A stretch of DNA of 64,000 bases from Planctomycetota bacterium (GCA_014584395.1 JACTMY010000011.1:1-64000), one strand, 5' to 3'. Positions 28,251-37,762 are shown, counted from the first letter of the stretch. Program-made: numbers and translations. The notes: generated from the letters alone by a model not told the origin.

Positions 28251-30020
28251 TTACTTTCGACTTGGCATTCCCGTGATCGCGAGCTCGGAGGTGTTGAGGT
28301 GGCGAGCTTGTTCTAATGCTACCTTGATGGCGGTTTGCCTTTGCTGGTAGTAAATGTACCCCGGTACGAAAAAGGCCACGGCAGAGACGAAACCGAAGAG
28401 CAGCACATCCATGCGCGGCCAAATGGCCATGGCGATGGCACAGAGAAACATTCCCCCCGCTGTGAAATAGAAGCTGCCCGAAAGGGTGCCCCCTTTGATC
28501 AAGAAGACCATCCCCGCAATGATAGCCAGCACCGGCGAGAGCGTCAGGGCGGGCATGTGGAGCAAGATTTCCACCAAGAAAAGCGCAATGCTCGCCAGCA
28601 CAGCCCCGGCCCAAACATGGGCAATCTGCCTTTCGACGAAATGAATTGGCCCCCCCCGCAGTCGGATATTCCAGAAAAAGTAGGCCCAGATGGATAGTCC
28701 CGTGCCCCACAGGCCCATGTAGACCAAATGCGAGCCTTGTCCTAGTTCCTTGAGGCCATTTGTCACAGCACACAGGAAAAGCACCACTACGCTATGCCAC
28801 ATCCAAAGCAAACCCCAGTTTTCCAACACCGCGGCATGATGCGTCGGCCGCAGCATGCGGATGACAAATTGCACAAGACTTTCCGGGCCAGCCGTGATGG
28901 GTTGACCTTCTAAATAGGCATGCAGATCAGCGGCCAAGGCGGCGGCGGACGAATACCGCAAATCGATCGGCTTCTGCAGACACTTCAAACATATATTCTC
29001 CAAGTCGCGGGGCACTTTGGGATTGAGCATCCGCGGCGGCACCGGGTCTTGTTCGAGGACCAGCATCAGGGTATCGACCAGGGTCGCCGCTTGAAATGGC
29101 GGCCGCCCGGTGAGCAGGTGATACAGGATCGCACCCAAGCTATAGACGTCGCAAGCAGGAGTCAGGGAGCCGCGAAAGCGGCCCGCTTGCTCCGGCGGCA
29201 TGTAACTGGGAGTGCCTAAAATCGCTCCGGATTGCGTAAGCGAAAGGAGGTCGGGTTTGCCCTTGCCTGCTGCCTCGACCTGGGGGGTGGCCGGAGGTTG
29301 GATCATCTTGGCCAGGCCAAAGTCGGTGATGTGCGGCTGTCCTTCCGTGTCGAGCAGGACATTGGATGGTTTTAGATCCCGATGCAAAATGCCCTTCGAA
29401 TGAGCATGTTCAACTGCCTCGGCCAGGGTGAATAATAGCTGAGCCGCCTCCTCGGCCGGCAGCGGCCCCCTGGCCACGCGCGCGGCTAACGTCTCCCCCT
29501 CGATGAATTTCATCGAGAAATAGGCTCGACCTTGATGCTCACCAGTTTCATAGATGGGGACAATGTTGGGGTGGTCCAACTGGCCGATGGCAGCCGCCTC
29601 GGCTCGAAAGCGCGTTATTTCCTCCGAGCTGGCCAAGTCACCGCTGGTCATCATCTTCAGGGCGACCTTCCGATGCAGCGATTTCTGCCATGCTCGATAA
29701 ACAACCCCCATCCCTCCGCGGCCCACTTCCTCGATGAATTCATAATCACCGAATGCCTCTGGCATCGGGCGGCTAGACGCCGCCGTGCCGCGATAGGGCG
29801 CCGTTGCTCCGCCTGAAAGAAGTGGCGGCGCTAATTCCTCGGCCAGCAGCAAGGCCGGCCAGAGTTCGCGGAGGTCGGTTTCCCAAGCGGGATGATCGCG
29901 AATGACTTCGTCCAGATCGGGCGTCTCCCCTCGACGCAAGGCCGCGGTCAACTCGGCCAGGCACTTGGCCAATGCCTCCTCATCGCGTTCACTCATGGCG
30001 GGGGCAGGTTTGGGATTCAC
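28251..30020 (-). CDS. Membrane Ser/Thr protein kinase paired with ECF sigma factor
   Basis: Hanks-type kinase of 589 residues. The first 90 contain a short helical segment common in planctomycete kinases (PDLDEVIRDHPAW). The kinase domain (about 92-365) has the loop GRGGMG near 100, ATP lysine K122, HRDLKPSN with catalytic D215, and ITDFGLA followed by GTPSYMPPEQA, so it looks active. The C-terminal 190 residues have about six hydrophobic segments ending in a short cytoplasmic tail, so the kinase is anchored and may sense the membrane or envelope. Its ATG overlaps the sigma-factor stop by 4 bases, indicating coupled translation and a functional pair. Confidence 0.93.
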   Translation of the reverse strand: MNPKPAPAMSERDEEALAKCLAELTAALRRGETPDLDEVIRDHPAWETDLRELWPALLLAEELAPPLLSGGATAPYRGTAASSRPMPEAFGDYEFIEEVGRGGMGVVYRAWQKSLHRKVALKMMTSGDLASSEEITRFRAEAAAIGQLDHPNIVPIYETGEHQGRAYFSMKFIEGETLAARVARGPLPAEEAAQLLFTLAEAVEHAHSKGILHRDLKPSNVLLDTEGQPHITDFGLAKMIQPPATPQVEAAGKGKPDLLSLTQSGAILGTPSYMPPEQAGRFRGSLTPACDVYSLGAILYHLLTGRPPFQAATLVDTLMLVLEQDPVPPRMLNPKVPRDLENICLKCLQKPIDLRYSSAAALAADLHAYLEGQPITAGPESLVQFVIRMLRPTHHAAVLENWGLLWMWHSVVVLFLCAVTNGLKELGQGSHLVYMGLWGTGLSIWAYFFWNIRLRGGPIHFVERQIAHVWAGAVLASIALFLVEILLHMPALTLSPVLAIIAGMVFLIKGGTLSGSFYFTAGGMFLCAIAMAIWPRMDVLLFGFVSAVAFFVPGYIYYQQRQTAIKVALEQARHLNTSELAITGMPSRK

Positions 30021-30664
30021 GAGGCAGGACCTGATTTCATGACTTGACTATCCTCGGGTCCTAGCAGCGTTCGCAAGCGTCTCAAGGCGCGGAGATAACG
30101 CATGGATGCCGCCGCTTCCGTCAGATTGAGCAGCAAGGCCACTTCCTGATTCGCCAACTGCTCCACGTGGCGGAAGACGATGATTTCGCGATCATCCTCA
30201 TCCATCTGCAGCAGAGCCTGGCGAAACCGTTCTTGCAATTCGCGACGTATGGCAGCGGCGGCGGGTGTCTTTTCTGGGTCGATGAAGGCCATAGCCAGAT
30301 CCATCGACGATTGATCGTTCGCGGCGTTCATGGCCTGCTCGCGATCCAGACTGCGCCGCTGTGCTTTCCGGTGCCGGCGATGCGCATCGATTATGTGATC
30401 CCGTGCTAAATGTCTGAGCCACAACGAGAACGGCATCTTGTTCTGTCGAAGGTAATCTTCGAATCGTTTGCTTGCCTCAAGCATGACGTCTTGCACGATG
30501 TCGCTGGCATCGACGCGCCGCGCTAATGCGGGATCCAAACGCATGGCAATCGCCCTTCGCAGCGCTTCGCGGTGTTCGGTCAGCAATTGCGTCAAAGCTT
30601 CTGATTGGCCTTTTTTAGCCAGCTCGAGCAACTGAGCCGTGCGTTCGCTCGTGGGCCAGGACAT
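30017..30664 (-). CDS. ECF-type RNA polymerase sigma factor
   Basis: A 215-residue sigma-70-family protein with region 2 (about 20-95, including DASDIVQDVMLEASKRFEDY) and region 4 (about 140-200, MDEDDREIIVFRHVEQLANQEVA followed by the recognition helix). It lacks sigma-1 and sigma-3, as in ECF factors. A neighbouring Ser/Thr kinase is the mark of the kinase-associated ECF groups abundant in planctomycetes, where phosphorylation is thought to replace an anti-sigma factor. No anti-sigma gene is seen nearby, which agrees with this. AAGGA lies 7 bases before the ATG. Confidence 0.9.
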   Translation of the reverse strand: MSWPTSERTAQLLELAKKGQSEALTQLLTEHREALRRAIAMRLDPALARRVDASDIVQDVMLEASKRFEDYLRQNKMPFSLWLRHLARDHIIDAHRRHRKAQRRSLDREQAMNAANDQSSMDLAMAFIDPEKTPAAAAIRRELQERFRQALLQMDEDDREIIVFRHVEQLANQEVALLLNLTEAAASMRYLRALRRLRTLLGPEDSQVMKSGPAS

Positions 30665-30735
30665 AAGGTTTCCTTTTATGTAAGTCTATGCCTGGATGGA
30701 TATAAAGGAATAATTAGATAAAATGTAGACAAAAA

Positions 30736-30757
30736 GGTAGATATTTATAGTTATACC
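30736..30757. promoter_or_regulatory. AT-rich imperfect palindrome before the Rrf2 gene
   Basis: The 22 bases from GGTA to TACC form an imperfect palindrome in an AT-rich stretch 40 bases before the Rrf2-type regulator. It could be an autoregulatory operator, but it does not match the IscR consensus I know. Confidence 0.25.
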
Positions 30758-30797
30758 AAAAGAGGCCACCGCGGATTCACTTGCAAGAGAGCTATTC

Positions 30798-31337
30798 ATG
30801 AAAATCTCCGCACTGGAAGAATATGGATTACGCTGCCTGATTCAACTGGCGCGGACGCTGGATCGCTCGCTCAGCATTACTGAAATCGCGGAGCGGGAAG
30901 GCATGTCCAGCCCATACGTCGCCAAACTACTATCCATCTTGCGCCAAGAAGGACTGGTTGAAAGCGTCCGCGGCCGCAGCGGCGGCTATCGGCTGGTGAG
31001 TCCACCGACAGAGATTCGGGTCGGCCAAATTCTCAAGGCCTTGAGTCAGCCGATGTTCGAGGATCCTGCCTATTGCGAACGGCACGCGGGCACGGAAACC
31101 TCGGGCCTGTGCATTCATCATGGCCAATGCTCTCTCAGAGCCTTGTGGCAGACCATGGAAGATTGGATGCAGTCCGCGATGGATCACATCACCTTGGCCG
31201 ATTTATTGGGCGACCAAGATCAACTGTCCAACTTGTTGCGGACCCGGTTGCTTGAATCCGTGCAGCAATTGCCGAAGCCGCTGATTCCATTGACGACCAT
31301 GGATCGCGTCGCCTCTCCGATCGAGATGGCGCCCTAG
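30798..31337 (+). CDS. Rrf2-family regulator, probable iron-sulfur sensor of the suf operon
   Basis: A 179-residue winged-helix repressor of the Rrf2/IscR/SufR type. The N-terminus MKISALEEYGLRCLIQLA, the recognition helix SSPYVAKLLSILRQ and the wing RGRSGGYRL are typical. Three cysteines, C93, C105 and C111, are placed much like C92, C98 and C104 of IscR, so it probably binds a [2Fe-2S] cluster, though the first spacing is wider (11 instead of 5 residues). It lies directly upstream of sufB on the same strand, 70 bases apart, so it likely controls the suf genes in response to cluster status. The C-terminus is a helical extension of about 40 residues. Confidence 0.87.
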   Translation: MKISALEEYGLRCLIQLARTLDRSLSITEIAEREGMSSPYVAKLLSILRQEGLVESVRGRSGGYRLVSPPTEIRVGQILKALSQPMFEDPAYCERHAGTETSGLCIHHGQCSLRALWQTMEDWMQSAMDHITLADLLGDQDQLSNLLRTRLLESVQQLPKPLIPLTTMDRVASPIEMAP

Positions 31338-31407
31338 TTGACAACGAATTCACGAACCGCTGTCGAATAGACACGGATCGATCACAACATACACGAGGAA
31401 TCTCCCA

Positions 31408-32859
31408 ATGCCAACCTCAACGCAAACCATCGCGGAATTGGCGAATCGCGAGTACAAGGAAGGCTTTTTCACGGCCATCGAAAGCGACACCTTGCCGAAA
31501 GGTTTGAATGAAGAAACCATTAGGCAAATCTCCGCCAAGAAGCAGGAGCCTGATTGGTTATGTGCTTGGCGGCTCAAGGCATTCGAGCACTGGCGGACGA
31601 TGGAGGAGCCGCGCTGGTGGCCCAACCTGAAGATCGCGCCGATTGACTATCAGGCGATTAGTTATTACTCAGCCCCGAAGCCAAGAAAACAACTGGAAAG
31701 CATGGAGGAAGTGGACCCGGAACTGCGCCAGACGTTCGAAAAGCTCGGGATCTCCCTCGAGGAACAAAAGCGGCTGGCGGGGGTGGCTGTCGATGCGGTT
31801 TTTGACAGTGTTTCCGTGGCCACGACCTACAAGGAAACCCTGAAGGAGAAAGGCATCCTTTTTTGCTCCTTCTCCGAAGCCGTCCGCGAACACCCGGAGC
31901 TGGTTCGCAAGTACCTCGGCTCCGTTGTTCCCTACAATGACAACTTTTTTGCGACCCTCAACTCGGCCGTCTTCAGCGATGGTTCGTTCGTCTTTGTTCC
32001 CAAAGGGGTGCACTGCCCCATGGAGTTGTCAACCTACTTCCGCATTAACGCCGCCGAGACGGGCCAGTTTGAACGCACGCTCATCGTGGCCGAGGAAGGG
32101 GCTTACGTCAGCTACCTGGAAGGCTGCACCGCGCCGATGCGGGATGAGAATCAGCTCCATGCCGCGGTGGTCGAGCTGATCGCCGTGGGCGATGATGCTC
32201 AGATTAAATACTCCACAGTGCAAAACTGGTACCCAGGCGACAAGGAGGGACGCGGCGGAATTTACAACTTCGTCACCAAACGCGGCGCCTGCCGAGGCCG
32301 ACGGTCAAAGATTTCCTGGACTCAGGTGGAAACCGGATCCGCCATTACTTGGAAATACCCCAGTGTGATCCTGCAAGGCGATCATGCCGTGGGCGAATTC
32401 TATTCCGTTGCCCTCACCAAGAACCGGCAGCAAGCCGACACGGGCACGAAGATGATCCACATCGGCAAACACACCAAGAGCACCATCGTTTCCAAGGGCA
32501 TCTCGGCGGGTGAAGGGCAAAACACCTACCGCGGCGAGGTGAAGGTTCTGAAAGGAGCCGACCACGCCCGCAACTATTCACAATGTGATTCCATGCTGCT
32601 TGGCGACCGCTGCGGTGCCCATACCTTCCCTTACATCGACGTGCGCAATCCCTCGGCCCGGGTCGAGCATGAAGCCAGCACGTCGAAGATCGGCGAAGAT
32701 CAAATCTTCTACTGCAAGCAGCGCGGCATCAGCGCGGAAGATGCCGTCAGTTTGATTGTTAACGGTTTTTGCAAGGAAGTCTTTCGGGAACTGCCCATGG
32801 AGTTTGCCGTCGAAGCGCAGAAGCTGCTCGGCGTCAGCCTCGAAGGCAGCGTCGGCTAG
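31408..32859 (+). CDS. sufB: Fe-S cluster scaffold SufB
   Basis: Core scaffold subunit of the SufBC2D complex on which iron-sulfur clusters are built. The 483-residue sequence is full-length SufB, with [22 protein letters not shown], and the C-terminal beta-helix region including [30 protein letters not shown] and [17 protein letters not shown] near residues 405-460; the conserved C-terminal Cys is present. GAGGA precedes the ATG. It is followed not by sufC but by a small secreted-protein gene. Confidence 0.97.
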   Translation: MPTSTQTIAELANREYKEGFFTAIESDTLPKGLNEETIRQISAKKQEPDWLCAWRLKAFEHWRTMEEPRWWPNLKIAPIDYQAISYYSAPKPRKQLESMEEVDPELRQTFEKLGISLEEQKRLAGVAVDAVFDSVSVATTYKETLKEKGILFCSFSEAVREHPELVRKYLGSVVPYNDNFFATLNSAVFSDGSFVFVPKGVHCPMELSTYFRINAAETGQFERTLIVAEEGAYVSYLEGCTAPMRDENQLHAAVVELIAVGDDAQIKYSTVQNWYPGDKEGRGGIYNFVTKRGACRGRRSKISWTQVETGSAITWKYPSVILQGDHAVGEFYSVALTKNRQQADTGTKMIHIGKHTKSTIVSKGISAGEGQNTYRGEVKVLKGADHARNYSQCDSMLLGDRCGAHTFPYIDVRNPSARVEHEASTSKIGEDQIFYCKQRGISAEDAVSLIVNGFCKEVFRELPMEFAVEAQKLLGVSLEGSVG

Positions 32860-32897
32860 AAAGTACCATCCTCCTTTCAACGACTCGAGGTGACATC

Positions 32898-33356
32898 ATG
32901 CGAACGTTGCTCGTAATCTTGGCTGCAGGGTTTATCTTGATGCTGCCGGGTTTAGCCAGCGCGGACCACAAGAAAGGCACGATTGAGCTCAAAGAAGGAT
33001 TTAAAAACGCCACCAAGATTGACATCGGCGATAAACTCAAGGGCGAATGCCAATGGTACATTAACCCCAACTTTTTCAAGAAGCGGGTCATCTCCGTGCA
33101 GTGCGAGATCAAAAATCCCACGAAAGCCCCCCTCTACTACGGCTACCACGTCGCTTTCTTTGACAAGGAAGGCCATTTGATCGCCACGTCGTCGATGAAT
33201 GGCATGAGCGCCGTTGCTCCGGGCAAGTCAACCTTTGTGGGCAATGTGATCAGCCTGCCCAAGCACATGATGGATCGCATCACCAACTATCAGGTCACTT
33301 TGTTTTCGGAAGAGAAGCCTTTCGATCAGTTTTCCGACTCTGAAAAGGACAAGTAA
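32898..33356 (+). CDS. Small secreted protein inside the suf operon
   Basis: A 152-residue protein of unknown family. Residues 1-23 form a signal peptide (LLVILAAGFILMLPGLASA before DHKKG). The mature part is a likely beta-sandwich: ECQWYINPNFFKKRVISVQCEI, then PLYYGYHVAFFDKEGHLI and VAPGKSTF, a pattern like small extracytoplasmic domains that bear the consequences of a GLIATSS turn. It has two Cys that could form a disulfide. GAGG lies before the ATG at 32898, and the next gene, sufC, begins 4 bases after its stop. An exported protein in an otherwise cytoplasmic assembly operon is unexpected. Confidence 0.82.
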   Translation: MRTLLVILAAGFILMLPGLASADHKKGTIELKEGFKNATKIDIGDKLKGECQWYINPNFFKKRVISVQCEIKNPTKAPLYYGYHVAFFDKEGHLIATSSMNGMSAVAPGKSTFVGNVISLPKHMMDRITNYQVTLFSEEKPFDQFSDSEKDK

Positions 33357-33360
33357 GATC

Positions 33361-34131
33361 ATGCTTAAAATTGATAGTTTGCACGCGCGAGTGGAAGACA
33401 AGGACATCCTGCGCGGCCTGAGTCTTGAGATCACGGCCGGGGAAGTTCACGCCATCATGGGGCCGAACGGCTCGGGCAAGAGCACGTTGGCTGGCGTCTT
33501 GGCGGGGCGGGACACCTACGAGGTCACGGGCGGAACCGTGACCTACATGGGAAAGGATCTGCTCGAGATGGACCCGGAAGAGAGGGCCCGCGAAGGCGTT
33601 TTCCTGGCCTTCCAATATCCCGTCGAAATCCCTGGCGTGAGCAATCTCTATTTCCTGCGAGCAGCTCTGAATGCCGTGCGCAAACATCATGGCCAGCCCG
33701 AAGTGGACGCCGTGGAGTTCTTGAAGCTCGTCCGCTCCAAGCTCAAACTGCTGCAGATGGATGAAGCCATGCTGCAACGGGCCGTCAATGAAGGCTTCTC
33801 CGGCGGCGAGAAGAAACGCAACGAAATCTTCCAAATGGCAGTCCTCGATCCGCGCTTGGCAATCCTGGATGAAACGGATTCCGGCCTGGATATCGACGCC
33901 CTCAAGATCGTTTCCGACGGCGTCAATGCCCTGCGCGGCAAGGATCGCGGCATCCTGGTGATCACCCATTATCAGCGTCTGCTCAACTTCATCGTCCCCG
34001 ATTTCGTTCATGTGCTCTATCAAGGACGCATCGTGAAGAGCGGCGGCAAGGAACTGGCACTGGAGTTGGAAAGCCAAGGTTACGGCTGGATCGAAAAGGA
34101 AGCTCGCCAGGCGCAGTTGGCCTCAGTTTAA
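33361..34131 (+). CDS. sufC: Fe-S assembly ATPase SufC
   Basis: ABC-type ATPase of the SufBC2D complex that drives conformational change in the scaffold. The 256-residue protein has Walker A GPNGSGKST near residue 35, the SufC-type signature FSGGEKKRNE near 145, Walker B LAILDETDSGLD near 165 with catalytic Glu, and the H-loop ITHYQRLL near 200. It begins MLKIDSLHARVEDKDIL. It starts 4 bases after the secreted-protein gene, with AAAGGA upstream, and is followed by sufD after 17 bases. Confidence 0.98.
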   Translation: MLKIDSLHARVEDKDILRGLSLEITAGEVHAIMGPNGSGKSTLAGVLAGRDTYEVTGGTVTYMGKDLLEMDPEERAREGVFLAFQYPVEIPGVSNLYFLRAALNAVRKHHGQPEVDAVEFLKLVRSKLKLLQMDEAMLQRAVNEGFSGGEKKRNEIFQMAVLDPRLAILDETDSGLDIDALKIVSDGVNALRGKDRGILVITHYQRLLNFIVPDFVHVLYQGRIVKSGGKELALELESQGYGWIEKEARQAQLASV

Positions 34132-34148
34132 AAAGGAGTGGTCTCCAG

Positions 34149-35507
34149 ATGTCAAGTACGACCAAATCCGTGAGCACCACGACGCCCCCGCACCGACAAG
34201 CGGTGCAACCTTACGTCGACGCTTTCACCACCCTGGAACGAAGCCAGGGCGCTGTTTGGCGGCCTGCCGTGCGTTATCTGAAGAAGGCTGCCATCGCTCG
34301 ACTAAGTGCCATAGGCTTCCCTGGCCCCAGGGACGAGGAATTCCGCTTCACGCCAACTGCGCCGCTTTGGCAAACGAACTTTCAGATGGCCGACGCTGCA
34401 TGCGTCGATCACGTAGACGTCGACTCCGCCTTGAGCCAGGCCGTGTCCATTCCCGATGCCGTGCAGGTAGTTGTCATTGACGGCTTTTGCGCACGGATCA
34501 TGGGCCATGCTGACTTGCCCAAGGGAATGATCATTACATCCCTGGCGAAGGCCATGGTGGAACATGCCGACCTGGTGGAAGGTTACTTAAACAAGCATCT
34601 CAAGACGGATCGAATGCCGTTTGCGTTGCTTAATACCGCCTTGTTCGAAGACGGCGTGTTCATCTACCTACCAGATCAATGCGTGGTCGAACGGCCAATC
34701 CATCTGATCTTCCTGAGCACGGCCGACCAGCCTCGTGCTCATTTCCCCAGACAATGGTTCGTAGCGAAAGAGGGCAGCCAGGCCACGCTATTGGAAACGC
34801 ATTTAAGCGTGGATGAAGGCATCCCTTTTACCAACGGCGTCAGCGAATACCATCTGGAACCAGGCGCCTACATCGACCATTACCAGGTTCAGCGCACAAG
34901 CCGAAACGGCTTCCACTTCACCACGCAACATGTCCATCTGGCTCAGAAAAGTCAGTGGCGTTCGCACCTGTTGCATTGGGGCGGCCGCTTGGTTCGCAAC
35001 GACGTGATAGCTGTCTTGGATGGGGAATACGCCGAATGCACGATCAATGGACTCGTCCACGTCGATGGGCAGCGGTTGATCGATCACCACACCGCCATCG
35101 ATCACGCGCAGCCCAACTGCCCCAGTCATGAATTGTTCAAGCACGTCGTGGATGGCGAGGGTCAGGCCGTGTTCAACGGCAAAATCTTCGTCCGCCAGGA
35201 TGCCCAAAAGACCGATGCCAAGCAGACGAATCAAACGCTGTTGCTCTCCCCCGATGGACGCGTGCTGACCAAACCGCAGTTGGAAATCTTTGCCGACGAC
35301 GTGAAATGCACGCACGGCGCCACGGTCGGCCAACTGGAAGAGGATGCATTGTTCTACCTGCGATCCCGGGGACTGGGGCAACAACAGGCCCAAGCGCTGT
35401 TAACCTTTGCTTTTGCCAACGACATCATCCACCGCATTCATCTGACTGCCCTGCGCGAAGCACTTGAGCATCAGTTGCTGGCGGTGCATCATTTGCCGGA
35501 GGAGTGA
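34149..35507 (+). CDS. sufD: Fe-S assembly scaffold subunit SufD
   Basis: Partner of SufB in the scaffold complex. The 452-residue protein has the SufD N-terminal region (GFPGPRDEEFRFTP), then the shared beta-helix core, and the C-terminal block CTHGATVGQLEEDALFYLRSRG with the conserved His, followed by LTFAFANDI. AAGGAG precedes the ATG. Its stop overlaps the longest frame of the next gene by 4 bases, though the true sufS start is probably 18 bases further on. Confidence 0.96.
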   Translation: MSSTTKSVSTTTPPHRQAVQPYVDAFTTLERSQGAVWRPAVRYLKKAAIARLSAIGFPGPRDEEFRFTPTAPLWQTNFQMADAACVDHVDVDSALSQAVSIPDAVQVVVIDGFCARIMGHADLPKGMIITSLAKAMVEHADLVEGYLNKHLKTDRMPFALLNTALFEDGVFIYLPDQCVVERPIHLIFLSTADQPRAHFPRQWFVAKEGSQATLLETHLSVDEGIPFTNGVSEYHLEPGAYIDHYQVQRTSRNGFHFTTQHVHLAQKSQWRSHLLHWGGRLVRNDVIAVLDGEYAECTINGLVHVDGQRLIDHHTAIDHAQPNCPSHELFKHVVDGEGQAVFNGKIFVRQDAQKTDAKQTNQTLLLSPDGRVLTKPQLEIFADDVKCTHGATVGQLEEDALFYLRSRGLGQQQAQALLTFAFANDIIHRIHLTALREALEHQLLAVHHLPEE

Positions 35508-35524
35508 TCCTCCAGGGACGATCT

Positions 35525-37351
35525 ATGAATCAAACTCTCACAACGCAGCCGCCGCGAGGCCGCGGCCTATCGGGCTTCGACGTGGCCCGGGTGCGGCTTG
35601 ACTTTCCGCTGCTGCAGCAATTGGTTCGCGGCAAACCACTGGTCTACCTCGACAACGCGGCCACAAGCCAAAAGCCGCAAGCGGTCATCGATGCTTTGAT
35701 GAATTACTATCGGCGGGACAATGCCAACATTCATCGCGGCGTTTATCAGCTCAGTCTCTCGGCCTCCGCGGCTTATGAGGAAGCCCGCGAGGCGGTGGCA
35801 CGCTTTATTCATGCCGCTGACGCACATGAATGCCTCTTCACGCGCGGCACGACGGAAAGCATCAACCTGGTCGCACAAACTTGGGGCCGAACCTTTCTGA
35901 AACCAGGTGATGAGATTCTCCTTTCGCAGCTCGAGCATCATTCGAACATTGTCCCCTGGCAAATGTGCTGCGAACAAACCGGCGCCGTCATTCGCGTGGT
36001 TCCCGTCGACGATCAAGGAACGCTGTTGATCGAGGAGTATGAAAAACACCTCTCGTCCCGGACCAAATTGGTGGCCATCACCCACCAGTCTAATGCCCTG
36101 GGTTCGATGAACGACGTGAAACAACTCGCGCGACTGGCCCACGAACGGGGAGCGCTGTTTCTGGCCGACGGCGCCCAATGGGTGACGCATCACCCCACCG
36201 ACGTGCAGGACCTCGACGTCGATTTTTACGCCTTTTCAGGCCACAAGCTCTACGGCCCCACAGGCATCGGCGTCCTCTATGGCAAACGGACGCTTCTGGA
36301 GAAAATGCCCCCCTATCAGGGTGGCGGCGACATGATCGAATCCGTCTCCTTTGAAAAAACCACCTATGCGGGACTGCCCAACAAGTTTGAAGCAGGCACT
36401 CCCCACATCGCGGGGGTCATCGGACTCCATGCCGCCATCGATTACCTCAATGCACTGGGCATGGATAACATCGCAGCCCACGAGGCTTCGTTGCTGCGGC
36501 ATGCCACGGAACGGCTCAGCGAAGTCCCTGGCTTGAGGATCGTGGGCACCTCCCCGCGGAAATCCAGCGTAATCTCGTTCCTCCTTGAAAGTCCCTGCAT
36601 CGCGCCGGTCGACGTCGGCGCGGAATTGGACCTCGATGGCATCGCCGTCCGCACCGGCCATCACTGCTGTCAACCCTTGATGCAGCGGCTCCACATCACC
36701 GGCACCATTCGCGCGTCCCTTGGACTTTACAACACCGTGGAAGAAATCGATACCCTGGTGGCCGCCCTCAAGCGGATTCGCATCAAGAAGCAAGCGGAAA
36801 TTCCCCGCTGCGCGGAACTGCCCATGCTGGGGGACGTGAAATACCCGGAAGCTTCGGCGCCCTCCCCCAGGGAGGCCGCCGCCGACCTGGTGGAAGCGTT
36901 CAGCTTCCTGGGCGATTGGCCGCAGCGCTACGAATACATCATCGATCTGGGCAGGAAGATGCTCCCCCTGCCGGAATCGGAAAAAGTGGAAGCCAACCGC
37001 ATCAAGGGCTGTCAAAGCATGGTTTATTTGTCGGCCCGCAAGCGGCCCGGCAGCCATGACGTGATGGATTTCCTGGCCTATTCCAATGCCGACATCGTCA
37101 GCGGACTGATTGCCATCTTGCAAAGAGTCTATTCAGGTCAACGGGCCAAGGATATTCTCGCTTTCGACGTCGAGGATTTTTTCCATCGGCTGGGCATCGA
37201 CCAAAACTTAGCGATGCAGCGCCGCATCGGCCTGGGCGAAATGGTCAAGCGGATTCAACACTTGGCCCTGGCGCTGGAACATTCGGCCGCCACCTGCACC
37301 AAGCAAGATTGCGCCCAGTGCGAGGAAAATAAGCGCATCACCCTGGAATAG
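35525..37351 (+). CDS. sufSE: SufS-SufE fusion: cysteine desulfurase with sulfur acceptor
   Basis: A 608-residue fusion. Residues 10-415 are a SufS cysteine desulfurase, PLP-dependent: the lysine is K241 in SGHKLYGPTG, and the persulfide Cys is in the loop R-T-G-H-H-C381-C382-Q-P, where two neighbouring cysteines replace the usual single one. Residues 450-590 are a SufE domain with its sulfur-accepting C496 in the KGCQSMVY motif. The last 25 residues form a Cys tail, C-x4-C-x2-C (CTKQDCAQC). The fusion joins sulfur mobilisation and transfer in one chain. I chose the ATG at 35525 over an upstream ATG at 35504 because it removes a non-conserved extension. Confidence 0.95.
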   Translation: MNQTLTTQPPRGRGLSGFDVARVRLDFPLLQQLVRGKPLVYLDNAATSQKPQAVIDALMNYYRRDNANIHRGVYQLSLSASAAYEEAREAVARFIHAADAHECLFTRGTTESINLVAQTWGRTFLKPGDEILLSQLEHHSNIVPWQMCCEQTGAVIRVVPVDDQGTLLIEEYEKHLSSRTKLVAITHQSNALGSMNDVKQLARLAHERGALFLADGAQWVTHHPTDVQDLDVDFYAFSGHKLYGPTGIGVLYGKRTLLEKMPPYQGGGDMIESVSFEKTTYAGLPNKFEAGTPHIAGVIGLHAAIDYLNALGMDNIAAHEASLLRHATERLSEVPGLRIVGTSPRKSSVISFLLESPCIAPVDVGAELDLDGIAVRTGHHCCQPLMQRLHITGTIRASLGLYNTVEEIDTLVAALKRIRIKKQAEIPRCAELPMLGDVKYPEASAPSPREAAADLVEAFSFLGDWPQRYEYIIDLGRKMLPLPESEKVEANRIKGCQSMVYLSARKRPGSHDVMDFLAYSNADIVSGLIAILQRVYSGQRAKDILAFDVEDFFHRLGIDQNLAMQRRIGLGEMVKRIQHLALALEHSAATCTKQDCAQCEENKRITLE

Positions 37352-37364
37352 CGTGGAGGCCGCC

Positions 37365-37760
37365 ATGTCCCTATCATCGAAAGTACCCTTGCAAACGACG
37401 GGTGAACACGAACCCAAAATCCCTCTCGATGCGGGTATGCCAACCGTGGATGTTCAACAACCCCTCAACGAGCAGATCATCGACGTCTTGAAATCGTGCT
37501 TCGACCCTGAGATACCCGTCAACATTTATGAACTTGGGTTGATCTATGAGATCAACGTCTCACCCGAAAACGCCGTTCACATCAAAATGACGTTGACCTC
37601 TCCTGCTTGCCCGGTGGCGGGAACCCTGCCCATCATGGTGCAGAACAAGGTGCAGTCACTGCCTGGCGTGAGCGGCGTTAAAGTCGAAACGGTCTGGGAA
37701 CCTCCATGGGATCAGAGCCGCATGTCCGAAGCCGCCAAGTTGCAGCTTGGGTTGCTCTAA
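37365..37760 (+). CDS. sufT: SufT-type DUF59/MIP18 protein
   Basis: A 131-residue protein of the DUF59 family, which helps Fe-S maturation or carriage. Family marks are CFDPEIPVNIYELGLIYEI near residue 45 and TLTSPACPVAGTLP, with the conserved reactive C82. The C-terminal WEPPWDQSRMSEAAKLQLG is typical. GGAGG lies 5 bases before the ATG at 37365; the frame opens at a GTG 12 bases earlier. It directly follows sufSE, as in many suf operons. Confidence 0.93.
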   Translation: MSLSSKVPLQTTGEHEPKIPLDAGMPTVDVQQPLNEQIIDVLKSCFDPEIPVNIYELGLIYEINVSPENAVHIKMTLTSPACPVAGTLPIMVQNKVQSLPGVSGVKVETVWEPPWDQSRMSEAAKLQLGLL

Positions 37761-37762
37761 AC

